Counted from the stretch's first letter, positions 1 to 8,780 are shown. The stretch: 64,000 nucleotides of DNA from Firmicutes bacterium UBA3572 (GCA_002375985.1 DFNH01000024.1:10079-74078); one strand, 5' to 3'. A program made the numbers and translations. The notes: generated from the sequence alone by a model not told the origin.

Positions 1-195
1 GCCCGGTGTAGTAGATAAAAAGTTAACTTCCAATTCTTCTACCCTCAAGCGATCTTTCAGAAACTCTAAGCTTTCTCCGCATACAAAAACAACTTTTCCA
101 CCAGCTTCCAGCCAGGCTTGGGCCAGAGCCAGGCAGCGCATAAAATGACCGGTACCCATTCTTTTGCCGGCGTCAACCCTGATTAATAAAGTCAT
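1..195 (-). CDS. PseG-like nucleotide-sugar hydrolase, N-terminal part
   Basis: This is the first 65 codons of a gene that runs off the left edge of the window. The ATG lies at 195. The translation begins MTLLIRVDAGKRMGTGHFMR, followed by CLALAQAW, which matches the N-terminus of the PseG/SpsG family (UDP-2,4-diacetamido-2,4,6-trideoxy-altropyranose hydrolase and spore-coat polysaccharide relatives). The typical opening of that family is RxDxxxxxGTGHxMRCLxLA. The family releases UDP from an activated amino-sugar during pseudaminic acid or related surface glycan synthesis. Only the nucleotide-sugar-binding N-terminal part is visible, so the exact substrate cannot be given. The NusG paralogue just upstream fits a polysaccharide locus. 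Confidence 0.75.
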   Translation of the reverse strand, partial: MTLLIRVDAGKRMGTGHFMRCLALAQAWLEAGGKVVFVCGESLEFLKDRLRVEELEVNFLSTTPG

Positions 196-240
196 GTGCC
201 CACCACTTCTGGATCAGGTCCGCGCGGTTTATCTCCCAAA

Positions 241-759
241 CTACTCCCCCGGCGCCCCGGCCAGCCGGTCCAGGTCGACGGGGTCGAATTCGATCGGGGT
301 CTGGCGCCGGAGCAGGTCCAGGAGGACCCGGACGCGGCTCCGGCCCGGTACGGGGCGTTCGACCACGCCCACCAGTCCGGCGAAGGGGCCGAAGCGCACC
401 GCCACCCGGGTGCCCGGGGGAAACTGCACTTGCGCTCCCGGGGTGATGTGCCCCCGGGGACCGGTGCGCTGCCGGATCAGGGCGATGGCCTCCTCGGGCA
501 CCGGCACCGGGGTCTCACCCGCGCAGAGCAGGTACTTCACGCCGGGGGTCCAGTTCACCTGCTTTACGGCCTGCAGGACGGGCGGGAGCCGGACAAACAG
601 GTAGCCCGGGAAGAGGGGCTGCACGAGATTTACACGCTTGCTTCCCCTCTTCCGGGGCACCTCGATCTTGGGCAGGAAGACCTCGAATCCTTTCTGCTCC
701 AGTTGCAAAGCGGCGAAGTCTTCGCTTTTCGGTTTGGTGTTTACCGCAAACCACGGCAT
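241..759 (-). CDS. NusG/RfaH/LoaP-like transcription elongation factor
   Basis: The 172-residue protein has a NusG N-terminal (NGN) domain at about residues 1-105: it opens MPWFAVNTKPKSED and contains PLFPGYLFVRL and NWTPGVKYLL. A KOW-like domain follows at about 118-150 (FPPGTRVAVRFGPFAGLVG). Specialised NusG paralogues of the RfaH and LoaP groups bind paused RNA polymerase and prevent termination within long polysaccharide or natural-product operons. The position directly upstream of a PseG-like gene, and the absence of secE/rplK neighbours, argue for a specialised paralogue rather than housekeeping NusG. A good promoter lies at 875-903. The leader of about 110 nt could hold a recruitment element, but I did not identify one. 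Confidence 0.8.
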   Translation of the reverse strand: MPWFAVNTKPKSEDFAALQLEQKGFEVFLPKIEVPRKRGSKRVNLVQPLFPGYLFVRLPPVLQAVKQVNWTPGVKYLLCAGETPVPVPEEAIALIRQRTGPRGHITPGAQVQFPPGTRVAVRFGPFAGLVGVVERPVPGRSRVRVLLDLLRRQTPIEFDPVDLDRLAGAPGE

Positions 760-874
760 AAAATTACACCATTTCTAGAATGTTGATCCGGGGCGGGCCA
801 GGTGGACCAGGATTTGGTACTCGCTTTGCACGCTCGCTACCACCGTTCACCAATTAAACGTTCAACTGGTAATT

Positions 875-903
875 ACTATAGGGGAAACTGGAAGGCTTGT
901 CAA
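875..903 (-). promoter_or_regulatory. sigma-A type promoter of the NusG-like gene
   Basis: On the minus strand, TTGACA (898-903) and TATAGT (875-880) are separated by 17 bp. Transcription would enter a leader of about 110 nt before the ATG at 759. Confidence 0.75.
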
Positions 904-940
904 CGTAAAGCGAAAAGTAACAATATATGGCGGATATAGA

Positions 941-967
941 AAAACCCGCGCTTCAAATCGCGGGTTG
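941..967 (-). terminator. intrinsic terminator downstream of tRNA-Pro
   Basis: On the minus strand the stem AACCCGCG / CGCGGGTT, with an 8-nt loop, is followed by a short T run. It lies 11 nt after the encoded CCA of tRNA-Pro. Confidence 0.8.
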
Positions 968-978
968 GCGGTCTTAAA

Positions 979-1056
979 TGGTCGGAGCGACAGGATTTGA
1001 ACCTGCGACCTCTACCACCCCAAGGTAGCGCTCTAGCCAAACTGAGCTACGCCCCG
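979..1056 (-). tRNA. tRNA-Pro (GGG)
   Basis: The acceptor stem is CGGGGCG paired with CGCUCCG, followed by an encoded ACCA end. The anticodon stem CUACC/GGUAG encloses loop UUGGGGU, which gives anticodon GGG. The T arm contains GGTTCAAATCC. The gene is 78 nt including CCA and is followed by its own terminator. Confidence 0.95.
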
Positions 1057-1173
1057 ACACCTTTATGCAACCTTATCTTTATGCATCCCTTATTCTAAAC
1101 CATCGGATCCGCTCCGTCAAGTTTTCCCGGCTTAACGCCCAGGTGTTTGCGGCCCGGGCCGCGCGGGCGGCAA

Positions 1174-1208
1174 AGAAAAAGACCCACCGCCGGGCCGTGC
1201 CGGAGGTG
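1174..1208 (-). terminator. probable terminator of sat
   Basis: The arms CACCTCCGG and CCGGCGGTG (one mismatch) form a hairpin on the minus strand, followed by GGTC and a T run. It lies 30 bp past the sat stop codon. Confidence 0.6.
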
Positions 1209-1237
1209 AGCCTTGGTGGCGTAAAGTCTGTTCGACG

Positions 1238-2497
1238 TTATTTCTGGTTCTTGATCTTGGCGAGCATCTCGGGGGTGATGTCTTCGTACGCGCCCTTCTT
1301 GATCTCGACTTTTTCGGCGGTCTTGTAGTATTCCTTGAGGATCTCCAGGACCTCCGGACGACCGAATTCCTTCGGCAGTTCCTGGCCTTCCTGCATCGCC
1401 CGCCGGAACTGGGTGCCGGACACGACGACGCGGTCTTCCTTGCCGTGCGGGCAGGTCATCAGGGAGGCCATGCTCTCGCACTTGTAGCAGTAGAAGGTCC
1501 AGTTGATCTTCATGGGACCGAGTTCGAGGGCGCCCGGCCACAGTTCGTCGAAGATCTTCTGGGCGTCGAACGGGCCGTAGTAGTCGCCCACGCCGGCGTG
1601 GTCGCGGCCGACGATCAGGTAGCGGCAGCCGAAGTTCTGGCGGAAGACGGCGTGCAGCAGGGCCTCACGCGGGCCGCCGTAGCGCATCTCCATCGGGTAG
1701 ACGCCCAGCGCGATGACTTCCTTCGGGAAGTAGTTCTCGATCAGGACCTCGTAGCATTTTACGCGGGTCTCGCCGGGGATGTCGCCCTTCTTCAGGGCGC
1801 CGACGATGGCGTGGATGAAGGCACCGTCCACGAAACCGCTCTCCAGGGCGAACTTCACCAGGTACTCGTGGGACCGGTGCATGGGGTTGCGGGTCTGGAA
1901 GGCGACGACGTTTGACCAGCCTTTTTCTTCGAACAGCTTCCGGGACTGCTCCGGGTACAAGTAGTACTTCGGATACTTATCCTTGTATTTGCCTTCGTTG
2001 AGGGCCTTGATCGGGCCGCCCAGGTTGTACTCGCCCTGCGCCATGGTCTTCGCCACGCCGGGGTGGCCTTCGGCGTCCAGGGTCTTGTAAACTTCGCGGC
2101 ACTCGGCTTCCTTGTCGATCTGGTAGATTTCCTCGACCAGCATGGTGGCGTACAGTTCACCGGACGCGCGGTCGTGCAGCGCCACTTCCATACCTTCCTT
2201 GATACCGGCGGCCTGCAGTTCGTTGGCGGTGATGGAGACGGTCACCGGCATCGGCCACATGGTGCCGTCGGGAAGCTTGAGGTCGAATACGCACCCCTGC
2301 CACTCGGCCTTGTTCATGAAGCCCTTCAGCGGGGTGAAGGCACCCATGCCGAGCATCAGGATGTCGGAGGTTTCCTTGGAGGTCAGGTAAACTTTCGGGA
2401 GACTGGCCGCGCGGGCGATCTCCTCTTCTCTCGCCTTGCCTTCCAGGAACAGGGGCTTCAGTTTCTTCTCGGGGCCATGCGGGTTTGGAAGCGCCAT
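1238..2497 (-). CDS. sat: sulfate adenylyltransferase (ATP sulfurylase)
   Basis: The 419-residue protein converts sulfate and ATP to adenosine 5'-phosphosulfate, the activation step of sulfate reduction. The nucleotide-binding QTRNPMHRSHE segment (HxxH type) lies near residue 200 and GRDHAGVGDYYGPFD near 300. Four cysteines in the C-terminal part (CYKC, then CPHGKE) recall the zinc-binding loop of the sulfate-reducer and archaeal enzymes. The length and single-domain structure, with no fused APS kinase, match the dissimilatory form. APS reductase genes are not adjacent. The ATG is preceded by AGGAGGG, and the gene has its own promoter and terminator, so it is probably monocistronic. Confidence 0.96.
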   Translation of the reverse strand: MALPNPHGPEKKLKPLFLEGKAREEEIARAASLPKVYLTSKETSDILMLGMGAFTPLKGFMNKAEWQGCVFDLKLPDGTMWPMPVTVSITANELQAAGIKEGMEVALHDRASGELYATMLVEEIYQIDKEAECREVYKTLDAEGHPGVAKTMAQGEYNLGGPIKALNEGKYKDKYPKYYLYPEQSRKLFEEKGWSNVVAFQTRNPMHRSHEYLVKFALESGFVDGAFIHAIVGALKKGDIPGETRVKCYEVLIENYFPKEVIALGVYPMEMRYGGPREALLHAVFRQNFGCRYLIVGRDHAGVGDYYGPFDAQKIFDELWPGALELGPMKINWTFYCYKCESMASLMTCPHGKEDRVVVSGTQFRRAMQEGQELPKEFGRPEVLEILKEYYKTAEKVEIKKGAYEDITPEMLAKIKNQK

Positions 2498-2592
2498 AAA
2501 GATTTTTCCCTCCTGAATAAAAATTTTTGGAAGATGTGTTTGTGACTTATGGAACTAGATAGTCCCAAAGATCCCTATTTCTTCGGTTAACT

Positions 2593-2621
2593 AATATACC
2601 AGAGAAATCCCAGCTCGTCAA
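2593..2621 (-). promoter_or_regulatory. sigma-A type promoter of sat
   Basis: On the minus strand, TTGACG (2616-2621) and TATATT (2593-2598) are separated by exactly 17 bp, about 95 bp before the sat ATG. Nothing else was recognised between 2622 and the lysC stop at 2799. Confidence 0.8.
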
Positions 2622-2798
2622 CCTTGGTTTGCCGGAATCCTGCCCGCACCGCGTAGTATCCGGGTCACTGCCTCCGGGGGGCGAATCCCGCCGGATTCCT
2701 CATTTTCGCGCCCAAGCACCCCGTGAAACCGGTTCTCAGGCCCGGGTGCCGGGGCCGGCAACAAGTTACCGCGAGAACGTGACCGCCTCCGGATGGCG

Positions 2799-4016
2799 TC
2801 AGGAGCCGCTGCCCAGCTTAAACTTACGGTGCAGAACCCGTACCGCCTCCTCGATTTCCTCCCGCCGGATCACGCAGGAGACCTTGATCTCGGAGGTACT
2901 GATCATGGCGATGTTGATCCCCGCTTCGGCCAGCGCCTCGAACATGGCCGCCGCCACGCCCGGGTGGCTGACCATCCCGGCACCGACGATGGAGATCTTC
3001 GCCACGCCGTCGTCGTAGGTGATGCCCTTGGCGCCCACCTGGTCCTGGATGCGGCGCACCGCTTCCAGCGCCCGCGGCAGGTCGTCCCGGCTCACCGTGA
3101 AGGCGATGTCGTTGCGGCCGTCCCGCATGGCGCCCTGGATGATCATGTCCACGTTGACGTATTCCCGGGCCAACTCCTGGAAAATGCGGGAGGCGATGCC
3201 CGGCCGGTCCTCGACGTCGAAAAGTCCGATTTTGGCCACGTTGGCGTCGTGGGCCACCCCGCTGACCACCGCCGCCTGTTCCATGTCGTCCACCTCCTTG
3301 ATCAGCGTCCCTGGTCCGTTGTTAAAGCTCGACCGCACCACCAGGGGCACGGCGTACAGCTTGGCCAGCTCCGCGGCGCGCGGGTGCAGCACCACCGCCC
3401 CCAGGCTGGCCAGTTCCAGCATCTCGTCGTGGGAGATGACTTCCAGCTTCCGGGCGTCGGGCACCACCCGCGGGTCGGCCGTGTACACTCCGTCCACGTC
3501 GGTGTAGATCTCGCAGAGCCCGGCCTCGAGCGCGGCGGCCAGGGCCACCGCCGTGGTGTCCGATCCGCCCCGGCCGAGGGTGGTGATTTCACCGTCTTCG
3601 GAAACCCCTTGGAAGCCGGCCACCACCACCACCCGGCCTTTTTCCAGCTCGGCGCGCACCCGGCGCGTGTCAATCTGGATGATTTTACCCTTGGCGTAAA
3701 ACCCGTTGGTGCGGATCCCGGCCTGGCCGCCGGTCAGGGACACCGCCGGGCAGTCCCGCGCGGCCAGGGCCATCGACAAGAGGGCGATGGACACCTGCTC
3801 CCCGGTGGAGAGCAGCATGTCGAGCTCCCGGGGGGCGGGATTCGCGCTCACCGCACCCGCCAGGGCCAGCAGGTCGTCGGTGGTGTCGCCCATGGCCGAG
3901 ACCACCACCACCACCTGGTGCCCGTCCCGCACGGTCGCGGCCACCCGGTCGGCCACCCGGCCGATGCGCGCGGGATCGGCCACCGAACTCCCGCCAAACT
4001 TTTGGACAATCAGCAT
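2799..4016 (-). CDS. lysC: aspartate kinase
   Basis: This 405-residue aspartokinase phosphorylates L-aspartate as the first step to lysine, threonine and methionine. The kinase domain opens MLIVQKFGGSSVADPARIG and contains GRGGSDTTAVALAAAL near residue 160 and a YTDVDGVYTADPR segment. Two ACT regulatory domains fill about residues 265-400. The length is that of the single-function Bacillus-type enzyme. The start ATG follows GGAGGTAGAGC and overlaps the end of thrB by 7 bp, so it is the last gene of a hom-thrB-lysC operon. ACT domains imply feedback control by lysine and/or threonine; which one cannot be read from the sequence. Confidence 0.96.
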   Translation of the reverse strand: MLIVQKFGGSSVADPARIGRVADRVAATVRDGHQVVVVVSAMGDTTDDLLALAGAVSANPAPRELDMLLSTGEQVSIALLSMALAARDCPAVSLTGGQAGIRTNGFYAKGKIIQIDTRRVRAELEKGRVVVVAGFQGVSEDGEITTLGRGGSDTTAVALAAALEAGLCEIYTDVDGVYTADPRVVPDARKLEVISHDEMLELASLGAVVLHPRAAELAKLYAVPLVVRSSFNNGPGTLIKEVDDMEQAAVVSGVAHDANVAKIGLFDVEDRPGIASRIFQELAREYVNVDMIIQGAMRDGRNDIAFTVSRDDLPRALEAVRRIQDQVGAKGITYDDGVAKISIVGAGMVSHPGVAAAMFEALAEAGINIAMISTSEIKVSCVIRREEIEEAVRVLHRKFKLGSGS

Positions 4017-4948
4017 GCTCTACCTCCGTCTTGGTGATCAATCAAACTGGCGCCGTGCTTGTCGGGCGCCAGGGTGAATATCTTCACTTCCAAGTGGTGT
4101 TTCCGAAAAGCCTGCCGCATCTGGCCGGCGATCACGCCCACCTTGTCGGACCGGTCGCTCAGGGCGATCACGCTGGGTCCGGACCCACTCAGGGCCACGC
4201 CCAGCGCCCCGGCGTCCAGCGCCGCCGCGATCACGTCCCGCAGCCCCGGAACCAGTTGTTCCCGGAACGGTTGGTGCAGGCGGTCGGCCATGGCGGTGCG
4301 CAGCAGGTCCAGGCGCCCGGTGGTCATGGCGCCCACCAGCAGGGCCGCCCGGCCGAGGCTGAACACGGCGTCTTCGCGGGTCACCCGGGTGGGCAGGACC
4401 TGCCGCGCCCGGCGGGTGGCCAGCGGAAAAGCCGGCACTGCGGCGAGGACAATCAGCCCGGCCGGCGGTTCGAGCTTTAGGGCGATCACCTCGGGGCCCT
4501 CTTGGACGGCAATGGTCAGTCCACCCAGGAGGGCCGGGGCCACGTTGTCCGGGTGCCCCTCCATTTTCGCGGCCAGTTTCAACAGTTCCCCGGTGGACAG
4601 CCGGCTTCCCGACAGGGCGTTGGCGGCCACCAGCCCCCCGACCACGGCGGCCGCGCTGGAACCCAGCCCGCGCGCCGGCGGAATCTTGTTGCTGAGCGAA
4701 AGTCGCAGCCCGGTCGGGTGCACCCTGATCCGGCTGAACACCTGTCGCGCCGCTTGCAGCACCAGGTTTGATTCGTCGGTGGGGATGTCCGGCCCGCCTT
4801 CGCCCGCGACCCGGATTTCCCAGCCCTCCGGCAGGATCTCCATCTCCACCTGGTTGTAAAGTCCCAGGGCCAGGCTCAGGCAATCGAAACCGGGGCCGAG
4901 GTTTGCGGACGAAGCCGGAACCCGAACGGTCACTCTGCTGTTTATCAA
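4010..4948 (-). CDS. thrB: homoserine kinase
   Basis: This 312-residue GHMP-family kinase phosphorylates homoserine in threonine synthesis. The N-terminus MINSRVTVRVPASSANLGPGFD and the ATP-binding segment PPARGLGSSAAAVVGG near residue 90 are typical, as is the GVALSGSGPSVIAL segment in the C-terminal half. I chose the TTG at 4948 because GGAGGG lies 6 nt upstream and TTG overlaps the hom stop codon (TTGA), which suggests translational coupling. A GTG (VTVRVP) a few codons later is the alternative start. Confidence 0.93.
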   Translation of the reverse strand: MINSRVTVRVPASSANLGPGFDCLSLALGLYNQVEMEILPEGWEIRVAGEGGPDIPTDESNLVLQAARQVFSRIRVHPTGLRLSLSNKIPPARGLGSSAAAVVGGLVAANALSGSRLSTGELLKLAAKMEGHPDNVAPALLGGLTIAVQEGPEVIALKLEPPAGLIVLAAVPAFPLATRRARQVLPTRVTREDAVFSLGRAALLVGAMTTGRLDLLRTAMADRLHQPFREQLVPGLRDVIAAALDAGALGVALSGSGPSVIALSDRSDKVGVIAGQMRQAFRKHHLEVKIFTLAPDKHGASLIDHQDGGRAC

Positions 4949-6240
4949 TCGTCGCCCTCCACGCGCAGGACGTTGCCGATCTCCTCGACCACCTCGAGTG
5001 GCCCCAGGTCGGCCAGGGCGTCCCGCAGGTTCTGTTCGGCCACCTCGTGGGTGATCAGGACCAGTTCGGCCCGGTCGCCCCGGGTGTCCTTCTGGGTCAC
5101 CGCCGCCAGGCTGACCTGGTGGTCGCCGAAGACCTTGGCGATCTGGGCGAGCACCCCCGGCCGGTCGACCACCCGCAGGCGCACGTAGTTCTTGCACCGC
5201 ACCCGGCCCATCGGTTTCAGGGGCCGCTCCTCGAAGCAGGTGCAGCTGATGATCCCCGGCACGCGGTGCAGGATGTTCCGGGCGGCGTCCATCATGTCCG
5301 CCACCACGGCGCTGGCCGTGGGCAGGTCCCCGGCCCCGCGGCCGTAGAACATGGTGTCGCCGACGGCGTCGCCGCGCACGAAGACCGCGTTGAAGGCGTC
5401 CTGCACGGCGGCCAGCGGATGGGTCTGCGGCAAAAGCGCCGGGTGGGTGCGCACCTCGATGCCCTCCGGCGTGTCCTTGGCGATCCCCAAAAGCTTGATC
5501 ACGTAGCCCAACTCGCGGGCGTAGGTGATGTCCGCGGCGGTGATCTTGGTGATTCCTTCCACGTAAACGTCCTTGAAGGAAATGCGGGTGTTGAAAGCGA
5601 TGGACGCCAGGATGGCCGTCTTCCGGGCGGCGTCGTAACCCTCCACGTCGTTGGTCGGATCGGCCTCGGCGTAGCCCAGCGCCTGGGCCGCCCGCAGCAC
5701 CTCCTGAAAGTCGCTCCCCTCGGCGGTCATCCGGGTGAGCATGTAGTTGGTGGTTCCGTTCAGGATGCCTATGACCTGCTCGATGCGGTTGGCGGCCAGG
5801 CACTGCTTCAGCACGCGGATGATCGGGATGCCCCCGGCCACGCTGGCCTCGAACAAAAGGTCGGCGCCCCGCTCCTGGGCCAGGCGGAAGAGTTCCTTGC
5901 CGTGCGCGGCCAGCATGTCCTTGTTCGCGGTGACGAGGCTCTTACCCTGGGCCAGCGCCCGGCGGGCGTACTCCAGGGCCGCCCCCGTGCCGCCCATGAC
6001 CTCCACCACCAGCTCGATTTCCGGATTGTCCAGAATCGCGTGCGGGTCGGTGGTCAGCACGCCCGGCGCCAGCGGCAGTCCCCGGTCCTTGTGGGGATCC
6101 CGGACGAGGATCTTGGCGATTTCGAGCCCCACGCCGGTCTTGCGCGCGATCAGTTCCCGGTTTTTATGCAGGACCCGGTACACGCCCCCGCCCACCGTGC
6201 CGAGGCCCAGCAGGCCGACCTTGATGACTCTTGGCGACAA
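4945..6240 (-). CDS. hom: homoserine dehydrogenase
   Basis: This 431-residue enzyme reduces aspartate semialdehyde to homoserine. The NAD(P)-binding fold is at the N-terminus (VGLLGLGTVGGGVYRVL). The catalytic region includes GILNGTTNYMLTRM and EADPTNDVEGYDAARK. A C-terminal ACT domain (RLRVVDRPGVLAQIAKVF) allows threonine feedback. The open frame extends far upstream, but TTG at 6240 (MSPRVIKVG) has GGAGAGGGGAG 8 nt upstream and gives the family's usual length. It is the first gene of hom-thrB-lysC. No clear promoter was found in 6241-6456. Confidence 0.94.
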   Translation of the reverse strand: MSPRVIKVGLLGLGTVGGGVYRVLHKNRELIARKTGVGLEIAKILVRDPHKDRGLPLAPGVLTTDPHAILDNPEIELVVEVMGGTGAALEYARRALAQGKSLVTANKDMLAAHGKELFRLAQERGADLLFEASVAGGIPIIRVLKQCLAANRIEQVIGILNGTTNYMLTRMTAEGSDFQEVLRAAQALGYAEADPTNDVEGYDAARKTAILASIAFNTRISFKDVYVEGITKITAADITYARELGYVIKLLGIAKDTPEGIEVRTHPALLPQTHPLAAVQDAFNAVFVRGDAVGDTMFYGRGAGDLPTASAVVADMMDAARNILHRVPGIISCTCFEERPLKPMGRVRCKNYVRLRVVDRPGVLAQIAKVFGDHQVSLAAVTQKDTRGDRAELVLITHEVAEQNLRDALADLGPLEVVEEIGNVLRVEGDD

Positions 6241-6414
6241 ACCTTGATCTCCCCTCTCCGAACGGCGGCGCCAGCCGCGGTTCCTTAAACGTTGGCAGGT
6301 TGCCGTGCGGCCCCTACAGGGCCACGCAAAGGCATAATGGGGAACATATTCGCCGGCCCCGGTAATTTTCCTCTTTCCCGGCGATACCGCCGGGTTTGTC
6401 CCCGGTGTTTGCAG

Positions 6415-6420
6415 TATAAT
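6415..6420 (+). promoter_or_regulatory. -10-like element before the radical SAM gene
   Basis: A perfect TATAAT lies 37 bp before the chosen ATG. No convincing -35 is present at normal spacing, so activation or an extended -10 is possible. Confidence 0.4.
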
Positions 6421-6456
6421 ATACACCACAAGCACATGCGCAGGAGCGTGATCAGG

Positions 6457-7365
6457 ATGGGAGAGGGGTTCGTACCCGCCTACCGGAAACTCGGCCTGGA
6501 GGCGCTGCGCCGGCGCGCCGGGGAGGCCTACCGGCAGCTCAAGCACTGCCGGTTGTGCGGCCGGCGGTGCGGGGTGAACCGGATCTTGGGAGAAACCGGC
6601 GTCTGCCGGGCCGGCAAAGAGGTCCTGATCTCCGGGTACGGCCCGCATTTCGGCGAGGAGGCGCCCCTGGTCGGGCAGCACGGCTCCGGCACCATTTTCT
6701 TCACCTACTGCAACCTGAAGTGCGTCTTCTGCCAGAACTACGACATCAGTTGGGAGGGCGCGGGGAACGCGGTGACCGTGCGCGACCTGGCCAGGATCAT
6801 GTTGGTCCTGCAGAAACGCGGCTGCCACAACGTGAACTTCGTCAGCCCCACCCACTACGTCCCCCAGATCCTGGCGGCGGTGTACCTGGCCGCCCGTGAC
6901 GGGCTAAACCTTCCCCTGGTGTACAACACCGGGGGTTACGACGCCCTGGAGACCTTGAAGCTTTTGGACGGGATCATCGACATTTACATGCCGGACGTGA
7001 AGTACATGGACGCCGCGGTGGCCGAGCGGCTTTCGGGGGTCGCCGACTACCCCGCGGTGGCCAAGGCGGCGCTGACGGAAATGCAGCGTCAGGTCGGGGA
7101 TCTGGTGACCGACCGGCGGGGCATCGCGTGCCGGGGCCTTTTGGTCCGGCACCTGGTCCTGCCCGGCGGCCTGGCCGGTACGGCCGAGTTGGTGGACTTC
7201 CTGGCCACCGAGATTTCCCCGGACTGCTTCCTCAACGTCATGGGCCAGTATTACCCGGCCTACCGTGCGCGGCGCTATCCGCCGCTGGACCGGCGCCCCA
7301 CGCGGGAGGAACTGCACGCGGCGATCCAACTGGCGCGCGAACGGGGCCTCCGGGTGTACACCTAA
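6457..7365 (+). CDS. radical SAM protein, COG1313 (PflX-like)
   Basis: The 302-residue protein has the radical SAM cluster motif CNLKCVFC (Cys 85, 89, 92). Upstream is a conserved cysteine group CRLCGRRCGVNR...C (Cys 31, 34, 38, 50) that probably binds a second metal or cluster. GPHFGEEAPLVG and FVSPTHYVPQI are hallmarks of COG1313, annotated as a pyruvate-formate-lyase-activase-like protein of unknown substrate. The ATG at 6457 has AGGAG 10 nt upstream; an in-frame ATG at 6436 is the alternative. The gene converges on its neighbour, and the two stop codons overlap by a few bases. Confidence 0.88.
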   Translation: MGEGFVPAYRKLGLEALRRRAGEAYRQLKHCRLCGRRCGVNRILGETGVCRAGKEVLISGYGPHFGEEAPLVGQHGSGTIFFTYCNLKCVFCQNYDISWEGAGNAVTVRDLARIMLVLQKRGCHNVNFVSPTHYVPQILAAVYLAARDGLNLPLVYNTGGYDALETLKLLDGIIDIYMPDVKYMDAAVAERLSGVADYPAVAKAALTEMQRQVGDLVTDRRGIACRGLLVRHLVLPGGLAGTAELVDFLATEISPDCFLNVMGQYYPAYRARRYPPLDRRPTREELHAAIQLARERGLRVYT

Positions 7366-8780
7366 GCCCCGGCCCGCAGGCGCGTCACCAGGTTGGAGAG
7401 CCGCCGGGCGAGCCGCACCAGGGGGTGGTTGTTGACCCGCTGCAGGCGGCGGAGTTCCTCCCGGCTGCGCGCCACCTCGTCCTGCAGGAACCGCACCGAA
7501 CGCTGCAGGTCCTCGCCGGTCTCCAGGGCCTCCTTGAGGTCGGTCTGCAGGCGCGCCACCTCCTCCTGCAGTGCCCGTTCCCGGCGGCTGGCGGCGAACC
7601 GCTCCTTGTCCATCCGCACCTTGAGATCGATGATTTCTCCCTGCAGTTCGGCCACGCGCGTGCTGTGTTCCTCCTTCAGCTGGGCCAGGCGCGCCTTTTG
7701 TTCCCGGTTGGCCTCCCGGTACTGCTGCACCTTGGCGAACATGCTCTCCAGGTTTTTTTGCGTGTCTTCCAGGGTTTTGCGCAAGGCCGCCAGTTCCTCC
7801 TGGCTTCCCCGGGCGCGCTGCACCCACAAGCGGCACTGGTGGAGGATACTGTTGGCCTTGGACTCCAGCTTTTTCACCTGCTCCTGGTAGTAGAAGATTT
7901 CTTTCTTGCGCAGCGACAGCAAAAGATCCTTTTCGGAAAGCTGGGTGGCCAAGTGGTCCCGCTGGTCCCGCACCATGGCGTGCGCCGCCACGGCCGCCGC
8001 CGCTTCCTTCTGGGCGGCGGTCACCTCGTGCAGTTGGGTTTTTAGCTGTTGGTGTTTTTTCAGCCACTGTTCCCGTTCCCACTGCCAGCGCTTCTTCTGC
8101 TCCCGCAGGAGTCCCAGGTACTTCTTCATGACCTCGTCGTAAACCCGGTGCGCGGCCTGGTTGTATGTCCACAGGCCGTCGCCCTGCTCTTCGAAGTAGG
8201 GGAATTTCCGGAGGACGGCCTCCACCGAAGTCTCGGTGCTCAGGCGCCATTTGTTGACCAGGCTCACGAGTTGCGGCAGGGACAAGCCCCCCGGGTGCTG
8301 GCGAAAAGCCTTGATGATGAGGTGTTTCAGCGGATAGTTGGCGGCGTCGGTATCCCACTCGGTCAGGCCCCAGGTGCCGTCGCTGAGCTGGATGAAGCGG
8401 CCGTCCAGAATCAGATTGGCCTCGTCGGCGATCATCCGCCGCAGTTTCTTTTTTTTGTTGGTATTCTTGCCTCCGGCGCTGACCACCTCCCAGAGGCTCA
8501 AGGGGCTCTGACGCTTCAAGAGCAGGTGGTAGAACCGGTCGTTCTCCCGGTTGCCCTCGAGGTTCAGCCGCCAGAGCTTGTCCTCGCCCAAGGTAAAGCA
8601 GGCGTGCTGGCGCAGGCAGAGGTACACCTTTTCCTCCACCCGGGCCAGGGAATAGTCCTGCAGCATCTTCCGGCGCACGTACGGGGCCAGTTCCTTGGCC
8701 GACATGGCCTCGAAGAAGTACAGGGTTCTCTTCAGCACGTCCGTCAGGGAATGCAGGGTGCCACTCACCGCGCTGTTCAC
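7362..8780 (-). CDS. winged-helix/long coiled-coil protein of unknown function
   Basis: The 472-residue protein falls into two halves. Residues 1-220 contain two or three small helical domains of the kind in RNA polymerase delta and HARE-HTH proteins: SPLSLWEVVSAGG followed by FIQLSDGTWGLTEWDTD, then GGLSLPQLVSLVNKWRLS, then FPYFEEQGDGLWTY. Residues 220-455 are an almost unbroken Gln/Glu/Lys/Arg-rich coiled coil, followed by a basic C-terminal tail. No signal peptide or membrane segment is seen. The GTG start follows AGAAGGGGG. I do not recognise a named family. The design suggests a nucleic-acid-binding head on a long rod. Confidence 0.8.
   Translation of the reverse strand: MNSAVSGTLHSLTDVLKRTLYFFEAMSAKELAPYVRRKMLQDYSLARVEEKVYLCLRQHACFTLGEDKLWRLNLEGNRENDRFYHLLLKRQSPLSLWEVVSAGGKNTNKKKKLRRMIADEANLILDGRFIQLSDGTWGLTEWDTDAANYPLKHLIIKAFRQHPGGLSLPQLVSLVNKWRLSTETSVEAVLRKFPYFEEQGDGLWTYNQAAHRVYDEVMKKYLGLLREQKKRWQWEREQWLKKHQQLKTQLHEVTAAQKEAAAAVAAHAMVRDQRDHLATQLSEKDLLLSLRKKEIFYYQEQVKKLESKANSILHQCRLWVQRARGSQEELAALRKTLEDTQKNLESMFAKVQQYREANREQKARLAQLKEEHSTRVAELQGEIIDLKVRMDKERFAASRRERALQEEVARLQTDLKEALETGEDLQRSVRFLQDEVARSREELRRLQRVNNHPLVRLARRLSNLVTRLRAGA

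Noticed and set aside
2793..4037. Long plus-strand frames opposite lysC, hom and guaB (also 4768-6288 and 8049-10436)
   Set aside because: His/Gly/Arg-rich antisense shadows of GC-rich genes with strong homology on the other strand.
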